64,000 nt of DNA, taken from positions 62,001-126,000 of the forward strand of contig JAXGXY010000001.1 in NCBI GenBank assembly GCA_040772545.1, written 5' to 3'. The stretch comes from UBA1431 sp002329665 (GTDB lineage Bacteria; Bacillota; Clostridia; Christensenellales; UBA1431). Each line of letters opens with the position of its first letter. The stretch's first letter is position 1. This document shows positions 35,178 through 43,484 of the stretch, one piece after another. Under the pieces are notes generated by a model. The model had not been told where the DNA came from. It saw only the letters and a list, made by a program, of their open reading frames with translations, and did not search any database. A program made the translations under genes and the position numbers.

Positions 35178-36078
35178 TTGGAAAAACCGAGCATGACGGC
35201 GATGGTCACGGCGTTTGCCAGGGCGTATCACGCCCTGAACGAGGACCCCAAAATATTCGACGACCGCCTTGCAAGAGAACTGTTTTTTGATGGCGAGTAC
35301 GAAGGGATCGCCGCCCAGATGGCGCAGGGTATCGCGTTTTTTAACCCCGAACGGCCGGACGCGCCCCATGACCCCGAAGACGCGCTCAGGTGGGTGATGC
35401 AGAAGCAGCTTGGCCCGACGACGCTGTCCAGGAGCCGGTACGCCGAAGACGCGATTAATAACGCGCTGAAGCTGGGAACGAAGCAGTACGTCATCCTCGG
35501 CGCGGGCTGGGACACTTTCGCCTTCCGGCATCCGCAGGCGGGCGTTGAAGTGTTCGAGGTCGACCGTCCCGAATCGCAGCGGGACAAGGTGCGCCGCATC
35601 GCAGGTCTCGGTTGGGAGCTGCACGAGCGCCTCCATTTCGCGCCCTGCGACCTGGCGTCGGAGAATCTGGCCGGGCCGCTGCTGCGCTCCGGATTCGACC
35701 CCGGCCGCCTGAGTTTTTTCAGCCTCCTCGGCGTCACGTACTACCTCACGCCCGAGGAAAACATGCGCGTTTTCGAGGCGATCGCGTATATCGCCCCCAA
35801 AGGCAGCGCGGTCGCGTTCGACTACGCGGACAGCGACGTCTTCGACGAAGCGAAGACGTCGCGGCGCGTGCAGAACATGGTCGCCCTCGCCAAGGAGAGC
35901 GGGGAGCCGATGAGGTCGGGTTTTGGCCGCGAAGCGTTGGAATCCGTCCTCGATAAGGGGGCTGCTCATCACCGAGCACCTTTCGCCCGCGGCCATAGAA
36001 AAGCGGTTTTTTGCGGGACGGAAAGACGCGTACCACGCGTTCGAGAACATCTGCTACGCCCTGGCGGTCGTCCAATAG
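35178..36078 (+). pseudogene. LCM/PPM-family methyltransferase with a frameshift
   Basis: An AdoMet-dependent methyltransferase of the leucine carboxyl methyltransferase-like (TIGR00027) type: FDDRLARELF, AINNALKLGTKQYVILGAGW, DTFAFRHPQAGVEVFEVDRP and FFSLLGVTYYLT are family motifs. In the first frame the protein is sensible to about SVLDKG (base 35955) and then turns into Arg/His/Pro-rich nonsense running to 36215. In the next frame the missing C-terminus follows at once: LLITEHLSPAAIEKRFFAGR then KDAYHAFENICYALAVVQ and TAG 36076-36078. The switch is at a GGGGG run (35956-35962), so one base is gained or lost there, either by mutation or by sequencing error. Start TTG 35178 with AAGGGGG upstream; ATG 35145 is the alternative. 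Confidence 0.75.
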
Positions 36079-36087
36079 CGCCCGTAT

Positions 36088-37134
36088 TCAGGCGACGTGC
36101 CCTGCCGTGTCCGCCTGGTGCAGCAGCGCGGCTAAGAGGGCCCCTGCCTTGTCCCACACCAGCCTCGCGAAATCCGCGTCGTCGTGCGGCTTTGCTCCGT
36201 TGCCCGCGGGCGTGAGTTCGATGCAGAACGCGGGCTGCGTGAATTCCTGCCGGAACCAGTTTTCGAAACCGGCACCGTATACGGCCGGGTCTTCGGAAAC
36301 CGGCATCAGCCGGTAGCCCGTCGCTTCGCTCAAAGCCTGCGCGATGCCTGAGCCTGCGGGTATCGCGTTGTTCGTGCCGCTGTCCGCCCAGTAGATTACC
36401 TCGCCCTTCGTGTGAAAAGAGGCCGCGAGGGTGAATCGCTGCGCCTCGCAAAGAGCGATCACGGCTTTGACTTCCGGTTCCGTGGCGGGAGCGTTCCCTT
36501 TGTACATTTCGGAACTCGGGACGCCGGTGGCGCTCTGTTTTTCCGCCCAGTGGCAGGGATACTGCCGGTTCAGGTCCACGCCGTTGATGTTGGCCTTCCA
36601 TGCCTCGAACCCTTGCTGCAGCATGCGCATCGACCGGACTTTGGCCGGGTCTTTCGCGGCATCGGGCCCGTATTGCACGAGGTTCACGCCGTCCGGGTTC
36701 ACCATGGGCACGATATAGACGGTGACGTCGTCGAGGAGCCTGCGGATGTCGTACCCGTACAGCTTGGCACCCGAAACGCAGGCCGCGGCGTATTCGTCCG
36801 CGGTTTCCATCAAAAAGGCCGACGATATGTATTCCCTTGCGTGGTGCGCGCCCAGCAGCAGCACCTTCCCCGGCCCTTTTCCCAGCCGGAGGAGGGTCAG
36901 GTCCCTGCCCTCCACGGAACGGCCGATGCTGGAAACATCGATAAGCCCGGGATACAGCCGGGCGAGTTCGTGTGCGTCTTCGATCATTTGGTCGTAAGAG
37001 TAGGTGCGTCCCGGGTCGACGGCGTCGGCTTTTCCTGTTTCCGGGACCGTTTCACTGCCGCCACGGGGCACGCATGCCGCCAATGCAAGGACGAGGATCA
37101 GAACCGTTGCGATAAACCAAGATGCTTTTTTCAT
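36088..37134 (-). CDS. M14-family zinc carboxypeptidase lipoprotein
   Basis: A 348-residue exported peptidase. The signal MKKASWFIATVLILVLALAAC gives a lipobox Cys at residue 21. The M14 domain starts at YSYDQMIEDAHELARLYP; zinc ligands are His and Glu in LLLGAHHAREYIS and the later His in LAASFHTKGEVIYW; VPMVNPDGVNLV and the catalytic Glu region PAFCIELTPAG complete it. It likely trims peptides from the cell wall or growth medium, as D-Glu-mDAP peptidases or general carboxypeptidases of the family do. Convergent with the methyltransferase; ATG 37134 has no strong ribosome site but the signal fixes it. Confidence 0.88.
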   Translation of the reverse strand: MKKASWFIATVLILVLALAACVPRGGSETVPETGKADAVDPGRTYSYDQMIEDAHELARLYPGLIDVSSIGRSVEGRDLTLLRLGKGPGKVLLLGAHHAREYISSAFLMETADEYAAACVSGAKLYGYDIRRLLDDVTVYIVPMVNPDGVNLVQYGPDAAKDPAKVRSMRMLQQGFEAWKANINGVDLNRQYPCHWAEKQSATGVPSSEMYKGNAPATEPEVKAVIALCEAQRFTLAASFHTKGEVIYWADSGTNNAIPAGSGIAQALSEATGYRLMPVSEDPAVYGAGFENWFRQEFTQPAFCIELTPAGNGAKPHDDADFARLVWDKAGALLAALLHQADTAGHVA

Positions 37135-37154
37135 TCAGGTCCCCTTTGTCGTTT

Positions 37155-37487
37155 TTAATGTGTGTGGTCGATGATGCTGACGTCTTCGCCCAAACGTTTT
37201 GTTATGGCGTCCTTCATCGCCTGAGCGTGCGGGCAGGCAAATCCTATCGGGTTCCCTCTCGTTATGCAGGACGCCAGCACGATGGTGTCCGCGCCGCGCT
37301 CCACCATCATGGCCGCGCGCGTCACGGCCTTCTTTCCGGGGCATCCGCCGCAGGTGGTCACTCCGATGACCTCTATCTCGCCCTCGACGTCCTTAAAGGC
37401 ACATTTTTTTTCACGCATCACCTTGAAATCAGTCGTCCCCGGGCACATATCCTCCGTCTGCAGGCATCGTATGAGGCCCACCTTCAT
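37155..37487 (-). CDS. CGGC-domain protein
   Basis: A 110-residue protein with the motif GVTTCGGCPGKK (the CGGC of PF08821) and further cysteines in LIRCLQTEDMCPG, LASCITRGN and GFACPHA. The cysteine pattern suggests metal binding, but the family has no established role. ATG 37487 follows AAGGGGGGCG; the longer frame to 37529 lies ahead of that site. It is 20 bases upstream of the carboxypeptidase gene and on the same strand. It is divergent from the DtxR-like regulator, which may control it. Confidence 0.8.
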   Translation of the reverse strand: MKVGLIRCLQTEDMCPGTTDFKVMREKKCAFKDVEGEIEVIGVTTCGGCPGKKAVTRAAMMVERGADTIVLASCITRGNPIGFACPHAQAMKDAITKRLGEDVSIIDHTH

Positions 37488-37563
37488 TAAAAACGCCCCC
37501 CTTAATATAGATGTGCAACAATATAGCATAAAAGGCCCGCCGCCATCAATGGAAATTATATTA

Positions 37564-37606
37564 TTGACATATGCCCGTTACCGTTTTACAATTAATTATG
37601 GGCATA
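37564..37606 (+). promoter_or_regulatory. Promoter of the DtxR-like gene with possible operator
   Basis: TTGACA (37564-37569), 17-base spacer, TACAAT (37587-37592). TATGCCC at 37570-37576 and GGGCATA at 37600-37606 form an inverted repeat around the -10 that could be a metal-regulator site. Confidence 0.6.
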
Positions 37607-37715
37607 AGCCAATTATACCAGCCAATATCGGCGAATGCAAAAAGCGCCTGCTAAAATGCCGGAGCAGTCCGCCTCGTGCATTCGTAAGCAGCCGTGACGA
37701 AGGGAGGAGGTCCCT

Positions 37716-38108
37716 CTGATCCGTCAGACGCCGTCCACACAGGATTATCTCAAGGTGCTGCTCGAACTATCGGAGGACGGGAAACCGGTTCTTTCGACCG
37801 ACATCGCGCATACGCTCGGCTTTTCCCGCGCGAGCGTATGCCGCGCCATGAACGTGCTCAAGGCGTGCGGCTATGTCGCAAAGAAAAAATACGGGCCGGT
37901 GACGCTCACTGCGTACGGACGCGAGGCGGCGCTGGCGGTGAGGAAGCGCCACGACCTGCTGATAGCTTTTCTCGTGGACGTGCTCGGCGTGAAAAAGGCC
38001 GTAGCCGAAGCGGACGCCTGCAGGATGGAGCATGCCGTGAGCCGGGAAACGGCGGAGAAGCTCGAACAGTTTTTAAAGGTATGCGGCCACAATAACAATA
38101 CGTCGTAA
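37716..38108 (+). CDS. DtxR/MntR-like metal-dependent repressor, probable CTG start
   Basis: About 130 residues. The winged helix is LSTDIAHTLGFSRASVCRAM ... KYGPVTLTAYGREAA, followed by a metal-binding/dimerisation part RMEHAVSRETAEKLEQFL containing the His of the family's primary site; the SH3-like third domain of DtxR is absent, as in MntR. The usual N-terminus (TPSTQDYLKVLLELS) begins upstream of the first GTG at 37755. A strong GGGAGGAGG site at 37702-37710 has no ATG, GTG or TTG at proper distance; in frame, CTG 37716 lies 5 bases after it, so a CTG start is most likely. If GTG 37755 is used instead the first helix is lost. Metal specificity unknown. Confidence 0.72.
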   Translation: MIRQTPSTQDYLKVLLELSEDGKPVLSTDIAHTLGFSRASVCRAMNVLKACGYVAKKKYGPVTLTAYGREAALAVRKRHDLLIAFLVDVLGVKKAVAEADACRMEHAVSRETAEKLEQFLKVCGHNNNTS

Positions 38109-38352
38109 AAAAAGGAAACAAGTACGATGCCGCGCGAAGCAGGGGCGGCAGAACGAATATGGCCGCAATGAGTGTCGCCTTTGCCCGGCAACCGGCGGAG
38201 ACGATTGACACAGGCGGGGGCAGGTGATAATATTTGTTTGATTATGGGCGCCTGTTCAAAACGCCGCCTGCAAGCGTCCCGCGTCGAGACCCGGATGATT
38301 ATGCGGCGGCCGCTGGCGCAAAATACGAAGAAGGCATCGAAAGGAAAAGGCC

Positions 38353-38778
38353 ATGTTCGTTTCGGAAACCAGGATACACGTAAGGTACGCGGAGACGGAC
38401 CGGATGGGCATCGCGCACCATTCCAACTACGCCGTCTGGTTCGAGGAGGCGCGCACGGAGTTCATGGCCGGGCTGGGGTACTCCTACGGCCGCGTCGAAG
38501 ACGAGGGCGTCCTGCTCCCGCTCACCGACCTTTGCTGCAGCTTCAAAAAGCCCGCCCGCTACGAGCAGACTCTGGTCGTGCGCGTGAAAGCAGTGCGCGC
38601 CACCTGCGTGCGTCTGCGGTTTCACTACGAAGTGGTCGACGCGGCCGACAACGCCCTGGTCGCGACGGGCACGACGGACCACGCCTGGACGGACAGGGCT
38701 TTACGGCCTGTCAACGTCATGAAACTGCGGCCCGAAATCTACCGGGCGCTGAAGGATTGCATGCGCGAGGAGGCCTAG
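38353..38778 (+). CDS. YbgC/4HBT-family acyl-CoA thioesterase
   Basis: A 141-residue hot-dog fold thioesterase. The signature VRYAETDRMGIAHHSNYAVW contains the catalytic Asp and the conserved HHxNY of the 4-hydroxybenzoyl-CoA thioesterase group; the rest (RYEQTLVVRVKAVRATCVRL) matches the central strand. It would hydrolyse short or aromatic acyl-CoAs; the substrate is not known. The stop is 2 bases before the next gene's start, so it is co-transcribed with a methyltransferase and probably the following NifX-like and flavin reductase genes. Confidence 0.88.
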   Translation: MFVSETRIHVRYAETDRMGIAHHSNYAVWFEEARTEFMAGLGYSYGRVEDEGVLLPLTDLCCSFKKPARYEQTLVVRVKAVRATCVRLRFHYEVVDAADNALVATGTTDHAWTDRALRPVNVMKLRPEIYRALKDCMREEA

Positions 38779-38780
38779 CT

Positions 38781-39323
38781 ATGGCGCATGAGGGAAAGAT
38801 GTCCCGCTTTTCCTACGCCCTGATGGTGTGGGAATACAGGCTGCGGGACCTGTTTGCCGAACCGGACGCGGTCCTCGAAAAGATCGGCGTCCAAAAAGGC
38901 TTTACCGTGGCTGACATCGGCTGCGGCCCCGGCAGGTATATCAGGCAGGCTTCCGAACTCGTAGGCGGGGCCGGCAGGGTCTTTGCGGCGGACATCCACG
39001 AAACCGCGATAAGGATCGTGAAGCGGAAGATAAAGAAATACGGCCTGAAAAACGTCGTGCCCGTGCACGGCGAAAACGGCCTCGGCGCCATACCCGAAAG
39101 CAGCGTCGACGCGGCCTTCGCGCTGGACATGTTCCACGCGGTTACAGACCCCGCTGTATTCCTCGGCCGGATACGCAGGATCGTGAGGGATACAGGGTTT
39201 TTCATATTGGAGGACGGCCACCAGCCCAGATTGAGCACCATCGGCAAGGTGGAAGCTTCCGGGGTCTGGCGCATCGACGCGGAGAACGAGAGGTATCTGA
39301 GACTGATACCGAAACAGATGTAA
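38781..39323 (+). CDS. Class I SAM-dependent methyltransferase
   Basis: A 180-residue UbiE-like methyltransferase. Motif I is TVADIGCGPGRYIRQA (about 46-61), the acidic strand is RVFAADIHETAIRIV, and VDAAFALDMFHAV is motif post-I/II. ATG 38781 has GAGGAGG just upstream, overlapping the end of the thioesterase gene. Small methyltransferases of this form act on small molecules or metals such as arsenite; the cysteines needed for ArsM are absent. Substrate unknown. Confidence 0.82.
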   Translation: MAHEGKMSRFSYALMVWEYRLRDLFAEPDAVLEKIGVQKGFTVADIGCGPGRYIRQASELVGGAGRVFAADIHETAIRIVKRKIKKYGLKNVVPVHGENGLGAIPESSVDAAFALDMFHAVTDPAVFLGRIRRIVRDTGFFILEDGHQPRLSTIGKVEASGVWRIDAENERYLRLIPKQM

Positions 39324-39340
39324 GACAGGAGATGGATTGT

Positions 39341-39706
39341 GTGAAACTGGCGATCGCGTCAGACGGGAAAGCGGTGTCCAGGCATTTCGGGCACTGCGAA
39401 GGATTTGCGCTCTACACGTTCGAGGACGGGAGGATCGTGAAAAGGGAGCATGTAGTAAACCCCGGCCACAGGCCCGGGTTCCTGCCCAACTTTCTTTGCG
39501 ACCTGGGTGTGGAGGCCGTCGTTTCGGGGGGAATGGGCGCGGGCGCGCTCGAAATCTTCGCAAATAAAGGGATTAAAGTGTTCACCGGGGCCGAAGGGGA
39601 CTGCGAACGTATCGCAACGGACTTTGCAAGAGGCGAACTGCTCTCAGCAGGCAGCGTATGCTCGGAGCACCGGCATGCCGACAGCTGCGGCGGGCATAGC
39701 GAATAG
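39341..39706 (+). CDS. NifX/NifB-like dinitrogenase cofactor-family protein
   Basis: A 121-residue protein of the dinitrogenase iron-molybdenum cofactor family (PF02579): KLAIASDGKAVSRHFGHCEGF, VEAVVSGGMGAGALEIFANK and a glycine-rich end. Similar stand-alone proteins occur widely in anaerobes without nitrogenase, where they are thought to bind or carry Fe-S or metal clusters. The His/Cys-rich tail CSEHRHADSCGGH would suit metal binding. GTG 39341 was chosen because AGGAG ends 9 bases upstream; ATG 39332 is too close. No nif genes are seen. Confidence 0.8.
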   Translation: MKLAIASDGKAVSRHFGHCEGFALYTFEDGRIVKREHVVNPGHRPGFLPNFLCDLGVEAVVSGGMGAGALEIFANKGIKVFTGAEGDCERIATDFARGELLSAGSVCSEHRHADSCGGHSE

Positions 39707-39727
39707 AAGAAAGGCGTGTGATAACCT

Positions 39728-40219
39728 ATGGAGAAAAAACAGGCAGCATTCAGGTCGTGCCTGCAACCGGCGTCAAAAGTGCTGGTTTCGTGCAGGGGAA
39801 AGGGCGGCGAGGACAACGCGCTCGTCGTCGCGTACTGCTGCAACTGCAGCTTCGACCCGCCGATGGTGATGGTGGGCATCGTGCCCTCGCGGTATTCGCA
39901 CCGGCTCATCAAGGAATCGGGCTGTTTCGTAGTCAACCTCGTGTCCGGGGACAACAAGGCGCTGTTCGACTACATGGGGAGCCACAGCCGGCGAGACGGG
40001 GACAAGCTAAAGGCATTCGGGGCGAAACTGCGCGAAGGCGAAAAGGTAGACGCGCCGCTGCTGGATGACTGCCCGGTGAACATCGAATGCACCGTGGTGA
40101 ACTCGATCGTGACCGGGTCGCACGAGATGTTCGTTGGGAAGGTTGAACAGGTGCATGCCGACGCCCGGCTCGTCGGGGAAGACGGCAAGATCGATTTCAA
40201 ATCGATTGATTTCGTGTAA
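39728..40219 (+). CDS. Flavin reductase-like FMN-binding protein
   Basis: A 163-residue flavoprotein of the flavin reductase-like/flavoredoxin family. PPMVMVGIVPSRYSHRLIKE is the flavin-binding motif, and SGCFVVNLVSGDNKALFDYM follows it, as in the family; the end (ECTVVNSIVTGSHEMFVGKV) is the conserved GDH-like strand. It probably passes electrons from NAD(P)H or ferredoxin to a partner. It is the last gene of the run from the thioesterase gene. Confidence 0.85.
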   Translation: MEKKQAAFRSCLQPASKVLVSCRGKGGEDNALVVAYCCNCSFDPPMVMVGIVPSRYSHRLIKESGCFVVNLVSGDNKALFDYMGSHSRRDGDKLKAFGAKLREGEKVDAPLLDDCPVNIECTVVNSIVTGSHEMFVGKVEQVHADARLVGEDGKIDFKSIDFV

Positions 40220-40319
40220 GCGAAGCCTATACGTATAAGGGACGTGTCAGCGCGCGTCCCTTTCCTGTTTTTTTGGGTATAAACTGGGTAGTTGCCGTCC
40301 GGGCATCCTGCACCGGCGT

Positions 40320-40757
40320 TCATTTTGCGCCGCGCCCCTTATCCCGGCATTCCGGGCAATAGCCGTAGATGTCTAGCCTGTGCCCCGCGATCGCGTACCG
40401 GGTCTGTTTCTCCAGCGTCTTTTCGTAGGCTTTGAGCGGGCAGCCTTCGATGCACTCGATCTTGTTGCAGCCGACGCAGACCAGGTAATGCCTGTGCTCC
40501 ATCGTGTTGATCTCGAACAGCGAACGGGGCTCCCCCGCGATGCTGAGCCTGGTGACCAGGCCGCTGGACGCGAGCGTGTCCAGGACCCTGTACACGGTCG
40601 AAAGGTTGATCGAGACCCCGTCTTCCTTCAGCGACAGGTATACGTCTTCGGCCGCGACCGGACGGGCGCTCCCGTCGAGGACGCCGAGGACCGCCGTCCT
40701 GTGTTTGGTCTTACGCAATCCGCTTTTCTTCAGCGCGCTCGAGAAATCGTTGTTCAA
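40320..40757 (-). CDS. zur: Fur-family repressor, probably Zur
   Basis: A 145-residue Fur-type regulator. The winged helix is KTKHRTAVLGVLDGSARPVA followed by VYLSLKEDGVSINLSTVYRV; the metal part has HRHYLVCVGCNKIECIEGCP with Cys-x-x-Cys and ends YCPECRDKG with the second Cys pair. Start TTG 40757 is preceded by GGAGG at 8 bases; the long frame to 41201 would overlap znuB. It is coded in one operon with znuABC, as zinc-responsive Zur often is, and a palindrome at the operon promoter fits autoregulation. It could be PerR or Fur, but the context favours zinc. Confidence 0.82.
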   Translation of the reverse strand: MNNDFSSALKKSGLRKTKHRTAVLGVLDGSARPVAAEDVYLSLKEDGVSINLSTVYRVLDTLASSGLVTRLSIAGEPRSLFEINTMEHRHYLVCVGCNKIECIEGCPLKAYEKTLEKQTRYAIAGHRLDIYGYCPECRDKGRGAK

Positions 40758-41599
40758 ACCTCCGCCCTCCGTCCGGCTTTTTTCCTTTTTCTCCGAAGAT
40801 AAGCTGCGCGCGCGGCCCTGCAGGCGAAGTAGCAGCTTACCGAGAGGATGACGATGCAGGCGCCCGACGCGATGTCGAGCGAATAGGAGATCCAGAGCCC
40901 CGCCACGCACAGGACGCACCCTATCGCGACGGCGGCGGCCATCCTTTGTTTGAGGCGGGGGAAAAGCATCCCCGCGATGGCTGCGGGCGCCGTGAGCAGG
41001 GCCAGCACGAGTATGATGCCTGCAACGCGGATAAGCACGACGACGGTGAGCGCGACCAGCACGAGCAAAAGGTAGTCGAGGACCGCGGTGCGCATGCCGA
41101 TGATCGCGGCGAATTCCTCGTCGAAAAGGTATGCTTTCCAGTGGTTGAACAGCATGACGATCACCAGCAGCACCACCGCCGTGAATACGGTGGTCAGCCA
41201 AAGGTCCGTCGTGGTCACCGACAGGATGCTCCCGAAAAGGTAGGACGTGATCTCGGGCGGGTACCCCGGCGTCAGCGCGATGAACAGGGTCCCGAGGGCC
41301 ATGCCGAGCGACCAGAACAGCCCGATCACCACGTCCGAACGCGTGCCGCCCCTGCGGTTGATGGCCCCGATGCCGAACGCCGCCAGGACCGAGAACAGAA
41401 ACGCGCCGATGATGGGCTCGAACCCGGCGAGGTACCCGAGGCCCACGCCGCCGTAGGAGGTGTGCGCGATGCCGCCGCTGAGCATCACCAGCTTCTTTTC
41501 CACGATGATGACGCCGATCAGGCCGCAGACGACGCTGGCCAGGACGGAGCAGATCAGCGCGTTCTGAAGGAACTGGTATTCGAACAGGGCATCGATCAA
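40754..41599 (-). CDS. znuB: Zinc/manganese ABC transporter permease
   Basis: A 281-residue ABC-3 family permease with about eight transmembrane segments. FLQNALICSVLASVVCGLIG is the typical start, GGIAHTSYGGVGLGYLAGFE the conserved second loop, and VRVAGIILVLALLTAPAAIA-like helices close it. It overlaps znuC by 4 bases and the zur start by 4 bases. It forms the membrane channel of the metal importer. Confidence 0.92.
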   Translation of the reverse strand: MIDALFEYQFLQNALICSVLASVVCGLIGVIIVEKKLVMLSGGIAHTSYGGVGLGYLAGFEPIIGAFLFSVLAAFGIGAINRRGGTRSDVVIGLFWSLGMALGTLFIALTPGYPPEITSYLFGSILSVTTTDLWLTTVFTAVVLLVIVMLFNHWKAYLFDEEFAAIIGMRTAVLDYLLLVLVALTVVVLIRVAGIILVLALLTAPAAIAGMLFPRLKQRMAAAVAIGCVLCVAGLWISYSLDIASGACIVILSVSCYFACRAARAAYLRRKRKKAGRRAEV

Positions 41600-42402
41600 G
41601 GCGTATCCTCCCTTTCGTGTTCCCTAAGCACCCTGTGCGGCACGCCGTGGGCGATCAAATCGACCGGGCAGCCGTACAGGCGGTGCAAAGTGTCCTCGTC
41701 GAGCCCGGTCTCGTCGTGGTACACCAGGTTCCGGTTCAGGCACGCGATCTTTTGCACCTGTGACGATACGGCAAAAAGGTCGTGCGTCACCAGCACGACG
41801 GTCATTTTGGCGTTGAGTTCCTCTATAAGCGTGTAGATCTGGTCGCAGGAACTCGGGTCCACATTGGCGGTCGGCTCGTCGAGAAGAAGCAGCCGCGGCC
41901 TGACGGCCAGCGCCCGCGCGATGAGCATTTTCTGGAACTCGCCGCCGGAGAGGGAGGCGATCTGGCGCCTGGCGAGGCTCCCGATTTTGGCCTTCTCCAA
42001 AAGCGCGTCGGCCGTGTCCCTGTCGGCGGGAGTGAACCTATAAAACGGGGTTAAAGCCCGTTTCGTAAGGCCCGTTAGCACCACCTCGCGGACCGTTATC
42101 GGAAACGCCCGGTCCAGCCCCGCGTACTGCGGGACATATCCGATCAGCCCGCCGGTCTCGCCGGGCTTTTTCCCGTAGACGCGGATCGTCCCGGAGGCCG
42201 GCGGGACCAGGTTGAGGATCGCCCGCAGAAGCGTCGTTTTCCCGCCGCCGTTGGGGCCGATGATACCCAGGTACTGCCGGTCCCTCACGCGGAGGGAAAC
42301 GTTATCGAGCGCGCGCGTCTGCCCGTAATACACGGTCAGGTTTTCGACGCACAGCGCCTCCTGCGCGTCGCAGGGGCTCGGTTGCGGCCTGCGTCCGTTC
42401 AC
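41596..42402 (-). CDS. znuC: Zinc/manganese ABC transporter ATPase
   Basis: A 268-residue ATPase: Walker A IIGPNGGGKTTLLRAIL (about 51-67), signature ASLSGGEFQKMLIARALAVR, Walker B LLLLDEPTANVDP and switch His in VLVTHDLF. VRVYGKKPGETGGLIGYVPQ is the Q-loop region of the metal-uptake branch. It overlaps both neighbours by 4 bases, giving tight coupling. Confidence 0.93.
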   Translation of the reverse strand: MNGRRPQPSPCDAQEALCVENLTVYYGQTRALDNVSLRVRDRQYLGIIGPNGGGKTTLLRAILNLVPPASGTIRVYGKKPGETGGLIGYVPQYAGLDRAFPITVREVVLTGLTKRALTPFYRFTPADRDTADALLEKAKIGSLARRQIASLSGGEFQKMLIARALAVRPRLLLLDEPTANVDPSSCDQIYTLIEELNAKMTVVLVTHDLFAVSSQVQKIACLNRNLVYHDETGLDEDTLHRLYGCPVDLIAHGVPHRVLREHEREDTP

Positions 42403-43265
42403 TTCGCTCCCTCCGCTATCAATCCTGCCATGCGCTCGAGGTTGTCCGCGTAGTCGGCCGCGAGCGGATCGAGCCGAACCGTTTGCCCCATGATCTCCTC
42501 GGCGAAGGCCTCCGACTGCCTGCTGTCGACTTCGTCCTGGAAAAAGACCGTACGTATCCCTTTGCTTCGGGCGAGGTCGATCATTTCCCTGAGGTGGTGC
42601 GGCGTCGCTTCCTTCCCCTCTTTTTCCAGCGCGGCCATCGTGAGCCCGTAATCGTCGGCCAGATAGCCGAACGCGGGGTGGAACACGATGAACGTTTTGT
42701 GTTTCGCCCTCGCAAGGATCGTGCCGATGCGCCTGTTCAGGGCTTCGAGTTCTTCGATGTAGTTTTTCGCGTTGGCTTCGTACGCGTCCCTGTGGGCCGG
42801 ATCGGCTCGCCCCAATTCGCGGGCGATCGCCGAGACCATCGTCATGACGCGCCGGGGGGAGAGCCAGATGTGCGGGTCCCGCCGGCCGGGCGCCAATTCC
42901 CTGTCGGGCGTTTTGAGCGCAACCTCATCCTGGAGGCGGACGATCTTCGTCCCTTCCCCGGCCCTGTCCAGGATGCCCGCTTCCTCGACAGGCACCCCGA
43001 TCGCGAAATACAGGGACGCCTTACTGAATTCCTGCATCTGGGCCGCGGTCGGCTCGTAGCTTTCCGGGCTGCTTCCCGGCGGCACCATCAAGACCACGTC
43101 GACAAGGTCTTTGCCCACCGCCTCCACGAACGTTTTTTCGGGGACTATAGTGACCGCGACAGTCAGCGCGCCCTTCCCGTTTGTATCCGCCAGGGTGCCC
43201 GCGCTGCAGCCGCCCGCCGCCATCAGGACCGCCGAGAGCAGTATAACAAAAAAAGCCCTTTTCAT
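42399..43265 (-). CDS. znuA: Zinc-binding lipoprotein of the ABC importer
   Basis: A 288-residue cluster A-I binding protein. The lipoprotein signal MKRAFFVILLSAVLMAAGGC fixes ATG 43265; the longer frame to 43328 overlaps the operator. TIVPEKTFVEAVGKDLVDVV and SYEPTAAQMQEF are the N-lobe motifs, and likely metal ligands are His in RDPHIWLSPRRVMTM, His in TFIVFHPAFGYLADDYGL, and Asp/Glu in FFQDEVDSRQSEAFA. There is no His-rich loop, so it might also bind manganese. First gene of the znuA-znuC-znuB-zur operon. Confidence 0.9.
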   Translation of the reverse strand: MKRAFFVILLSAVLMAAGGCSAGTLADTNGKGALTVAVTIVPEKTFVEAVGKDLVDVVLMVPPGSSPESYEPTAAQMQEFSKASLYFAIGVPVEEAGILDRAGEGTKIVRLQDEVALKTPDRELAPGRRDPHIWLSPRRVMTMVSAIARELGRADPAHRDAYEANAKNYIEELEALNRRIGTILARAKHKTFIVFHPAFGYLADDYGLTMAALEKEGKEATPHHLREMIDLARSKGIRTVFFQDEVDSRQSEAFAEEIMGQTVRLDPLAADYADNLERMAGLIAEGAK

Positions 43266-43277
43266 TATCGCCACCAT

Positions 43278-43328
43278 TATGCAAATAGTTCTCATTTGCA
43301 TACTACCTCTTCCCGCCGGACGTGTCAA
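43278..43328 (-). promoter_or_regulatory. znu-zur promoter with Zur/Fur-type operator
   Basis: Minus strand TTGACA (43328-43323), 17-base spacer, TAGTAT (43305-43300). A perfect inverted repeat TATGCAAAT-7-ATTTGCATA at 43278-43302 covers the end of the -10 and the start site, an ideal place for repression. Upstream, 43318-43334 and 43337-43353 are 17-bp direct repeats (GGACRTGTCAATRCGCA) that contain two overlapping TTGACA-like elements. The rest of 43303-43484 has no gene. Confidence 0.82.
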
Positions 43329-43484
43329 TACGCACCGGACATGTCAATGCGCAAAGGTTCGTCCGCCCTGCACGCCGCAAACGGCGGACGTCGTCCCTAT
43401 TCTTGCTCAAACGGGCATTTTGATACGGCCGGGCGCGAAGCAAACCTTCGGATTGCCCCGGGGCCAGCCGGTTGAAGGGTTCGG

